From assembly GCF_004349055.1 (NCBI RefSeq), contig NZ_SMKX01000096.1:1-33413 (forward strand): 33,413 nucleotides of DNA, written 5' to 3'. Made by a program: the position numbers and the translations under genes. Of the stretch, positions 31,708 to 33,413 are shown one piece after another. The stretch comes from Kribbella antibiotica (GTDB taxonomy: Bacteria > Actinomycetota > Actinomycetes > Propionibacteriales > Kribbellaceae). The notes beneath the pieces are model-generated. The model searched no databases, was not told the DNA's origin, and worked only from the letters and a program-made list of their open reading frames with translations. How positions within the stretch are numbered: the first letter of the stretch is position 1; each line of letters opens with the position of its first letter.

Positions 31708-32718
31708 TCAGTAGGTCTGGTAGTAGACGAGTTGACCGGCTTCACCCGGCGCTGCGCCTTCGCTGGGGATGAACAGCGTGATGACGAACGCGTTCTGGCC
31801 GTTCGGGGCTTTGAGCGCGGTGATGCTCGGATTGGCGAACGCCGTACTGCCGCCGTTGGTGCGGATCGTCGTCCGATCGGCGTTGCCGGTCTGGTAGTCG
31901 TACACGAACGTCCGCCAGGAACCGAAATCACCCTTCGTGTACTGGCCTTCGATCAACCCGAAGCTGTAGCCGCGGAAGGCCATCTGGTCGCGGTCACCGA
32001 TGTTGCCGCCGACACCCCAGTGCAGCAAGGCGTTGTCGAAGTTCGGTTGCGCCGATGTCGACCACGAGTTGAAGTTCTTCAGAGTGCCGCGTTGCTGGCG
32101 GTCGCGGTCACAGTTCCACCAGTAGTGGCCGCCGATGTCGATCGTCGAGTGGTCGATATCGGGTGACAGCGTGATGCTGTAGATGTTCGGCGTGCCCTCG
32201 GCGCACGACGACAACCGGCGCGGTGAATCAAAGGAACGGTTCACCCGGCCGGCCAGGAGATCGGCGCGATTGGCGAAGTACCGGAAGGCGAGATGATTGT
32301 TCCCGCCGCCGGACTGCTCCTGCTCCCAGGCGAGGAGGAACCCGCCGTTCGAGGCTTGGACGATGGTGGGTTGGGAGGCCGGTCCGGTGTTGCTTCCGGC
32401 GAGTTCACGAACCCAATGCCAGTTGAGCAGATCGGTTGAGGTCGCCAGATTCACCCGGAAACGACCGTCACTGGCCAGGTGGTGCGAGACCGCGAGATAG
32501 CCGCCGGTCGTGTCCTGGATGATCTTCACCGTGTCCATCACATGGCCGGCGTCGTCCTTGGTGTTGTAGCGCTTCCCGGTCGCGCCGGAAACGTTCTCGA
32601 CTATCCCGCGCAACTCGGCGCGAGCGGGGTCGGACACGGCGGTCGGCGATGCGACCGCCGTACCGGAAGTTAGGGCGGCAAGTGTGGCAACAAGCAGAAC
32701 AGCAAGAGCTCTGGGCAT
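31708..32718 (-). CDS. Secreted protein, probable beta-propeller (GH43/GH32-like blades)
   Basis: 336 residues from ATG 32718, preferred over GTG 32727 because GAGGGG lies 8-10 bases before it. Signal peptide PRALAVLLVATLAALTSGTAVA. The rest has repeated blade-like elements: GGYLAVSHH, FRVNLATSTDLLNWHWV, QPTIVQASNGGFLLAWEQ, FRYFANRADLLAG and PSITALKAPNGQNAFVITLF. Phrases such as STDLLNW are common in five-bladed glycosidase propellers. I cannot identify the catalytic acids with certainty, so a sugar-binding or glycosidase function is only suggested. Confidence 0.72.
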   Translation of the reverse strand: MPRALAVLLVATLAALTSGTAVASPTAVSDPARAELRGIVENVSGATGKRYNTKDDAGHVMDTVKIIQDTTGGYLAVSHHLASDGRFRVNLATSTDLLNWHWVRELAGSNTGPASQPTIVQASNGGFLLAWEQEQSGGGNNHLAFRYFANRADLLAGRVNRSFDSPRRLSSCAEGTPNIYSITLSPDIDHSTIDIGGHYWWNCDRDRQQRGTLKNFNSWSTSAQPNFDNALLHWGVGGNIGDRDQMAFRGYSFGLIEGQYTKGDFGSWRTFVYDYQTGNADRTTIRTNGGSTAFANPSITALKAPNGQNAFVITLFIPSEGAAPGEAGQLVYYQTY

Positions 32719-32736
32719 GGGCGGCACCCCTCGCAG

Positions 32737-33369
32737 TCAGTTGTTCGAGGCCCTCAGGCTAGCCCAGATCAGCGTGTGCCCACTGTCCCCTTCCGGCACG
32801 AATTCCGCGCGCTCGACGACCAGCCCGGCCGCCTCGATCCACCCGCGGGTTGTGTCGGTGTCGGCCGAACTCCACCACATCGGTACGTCGCCGCCCAGCC
32901 AGCCTTCTTCCGCGCCGGTCCACGCGGTCGCCCCGACTGTCGCCACGAAAACCCCGCCCGGGCGCAACCAGGTGGCGATCTTCTGCAGCAGGCGTTCTTG
33001 CTCGTCCAGCGGGATGTGGATCAACGAATAAAACGTCAGCACCGCATCGAACGACTCTGCCGGGAACTCCAGCTTTGTCGCATCACCCTGCACGAACGTC
33101 GCGTGCGGAACCCGCTCCTGAGCCCGCTTGACCTGTACGCCGCTGATGTCCACACCGGTGACTTCGTGGCCGCCGTCCGCCAACACCTTCGCCACCGGCA
33201 CTCCCGCGCCGCACCCCACATCAAGCACCCGACTGCCGTCGCCGAGCCGAGTCAGCAACTCCGCCAGCCACTCGCCGTACTTGGTGTCGCTCCCGAACGC
33301 CTCGTCATACCGCTCCGACAAGGCGTCGTACCCTCGCCGTACAAGCTCCTTGGCTTCGTCACTCTGCAT
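32737..33369 (-). CDS. Class I SAM-dependent methyltransferase
   Basis: 210 residues. Motif I VLDVGCGAGVP, an acidic residue after beta-2 (VTGVDIS), motif around FVQGDATKLEFPAESFDAVLTFYSLIHI and post-motif WLRPGGVFVATVG define a Rossmann methyltransferase of the UbiE/type 11 group. The substrate cannot be told. It starts 44 bases from the window edge, ends 18 bases before the start of the secreted propeller gene and may share its transcript. Confidence 0.88.
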   Translation of the reverse strand: MQSDEAKELVRRGYDALSERYDEAFGSDTKYGEWLAELLTRLGDGSRVLDVGCGAGVPVAKVLADGGHEVTGVDISGVQVKRAQERVPHATFVQGDATKLEFPAESFDAVLTFYSLIHIPLDEQERLLQKIATWLRPGGVFVATVGATAWTGAEEGWLGGDVPMWWSSADTDTTRGWIEAAGLVVERAEFVPEGDSGHTLIWASLRASNN

Positions 33370-33413
33370 CCGCCCACGCTAAACACTCCCCCGCCGCCCC
33401 GCGACTGATTTCC

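Overview
The window is high-GC (roughly 65-70 %) actinobacterial DNA. GTG and TTG starts, genes joined by 4-base ATGA overlaps, a Tat-secreted protein, a gamma-butyrolactone (GBL) signalling cassette and frequent TACGGCG/CGTAC words all point to a filamentous or secondary-metabolite-producing actinomycete. A Kribbella-like member of the Nocardioidaceae/Propionibacteriales is my best guess, but it is an inference without any database search.

Region 1 (34-13724) looks like a specialised-metabolite cluster built around an amino-group carrier protein (AmCP, LysW type). Two divergent acyl-CoA-dehydrogenase-like genes (34-2288, minus) face a long plus-strand operon. Its order is a homocitrate/isopropylmalate-synthase-like DRE-TIM lyase, the 61-residue zinc carrier (3798-3983), a LysX-type ATP-grasp ligase, an ArgC/LysY-type reductase, an ArgB/LysZ-type kinase, a free-standing class I glutamine amidotransferase, a Leu/Glu-type amino acid dehydrogenase, an ANL adenylating enzyme, a PLP aminotransferase and a fumarylacetoacetase-fold protein. 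Most junctions overlap by 4 bases. A MerR regulator and an MFS exporter close this part. The LysW/X/Y/Z logic (load an amino acid by its amino group, phosphorylate the side-chain carboxylate, reduce it to the aldehyde) is established for lysine/arginine synthesis and for vazabitide-type products. Unusual here are the carrier's last residue (Gln, not Glu), the amidotransferase, the absence of a LysK-type releasing peptidase, and the surrounding CoA/oxo-acid chemistry.

Region 2 (13731-17051) is a regulatory cassette: an orphan, atypical OmpR-type response regulator (JadR1-like in its missing receiver residues), an SDR, a GBL-receptor-like TetR and an AfsA-type GBL synthase. It probably switches on region 1.

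Region 3 (17052-17543) is a non-coding repeat island between convergent genes. It holds 19-bp tandem repeats and three copies of a long palindrome.

Region 4 (17544-23860, minus) is a guanidine utilisation operon: a guanidine-I (ykkC) riboswitch, an APC permease, two DUF1989 proteins (UAAP1/UAAP2, carboxyguanidine deiminase subunits), the carboxyltransferase part of a urea/guanidine carboxylase, and allophanate hydrolase. The carboxylase lacks its biotin carboxylase and biotin carrier domains.

Region 5 (23980-28577) has a minus-strand operon for ester/lipid use (secretory lipase, long-chain acyl-CoA ligase, secreted alpha/beta hydrolase), divergent from a TetR regulator with a clear palindromic operator between them.

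Region 6 (28594-30010) is a striking array of nine tandem units of about 165 bp. Each carries a long stem whose arms change together in a way that keeps pairing only if the plus strand is the RNA. No protein-coding gene is credible there.

Region 7 (30084-33369) contains a DinB-family protein, a Tat-exported ferritin-like protein, a secreted probable beta-propeller protein and a SAM methyltransferase. I saw no tRNA, rRNA, CRISPR array, transposase or prophage gene in the window.
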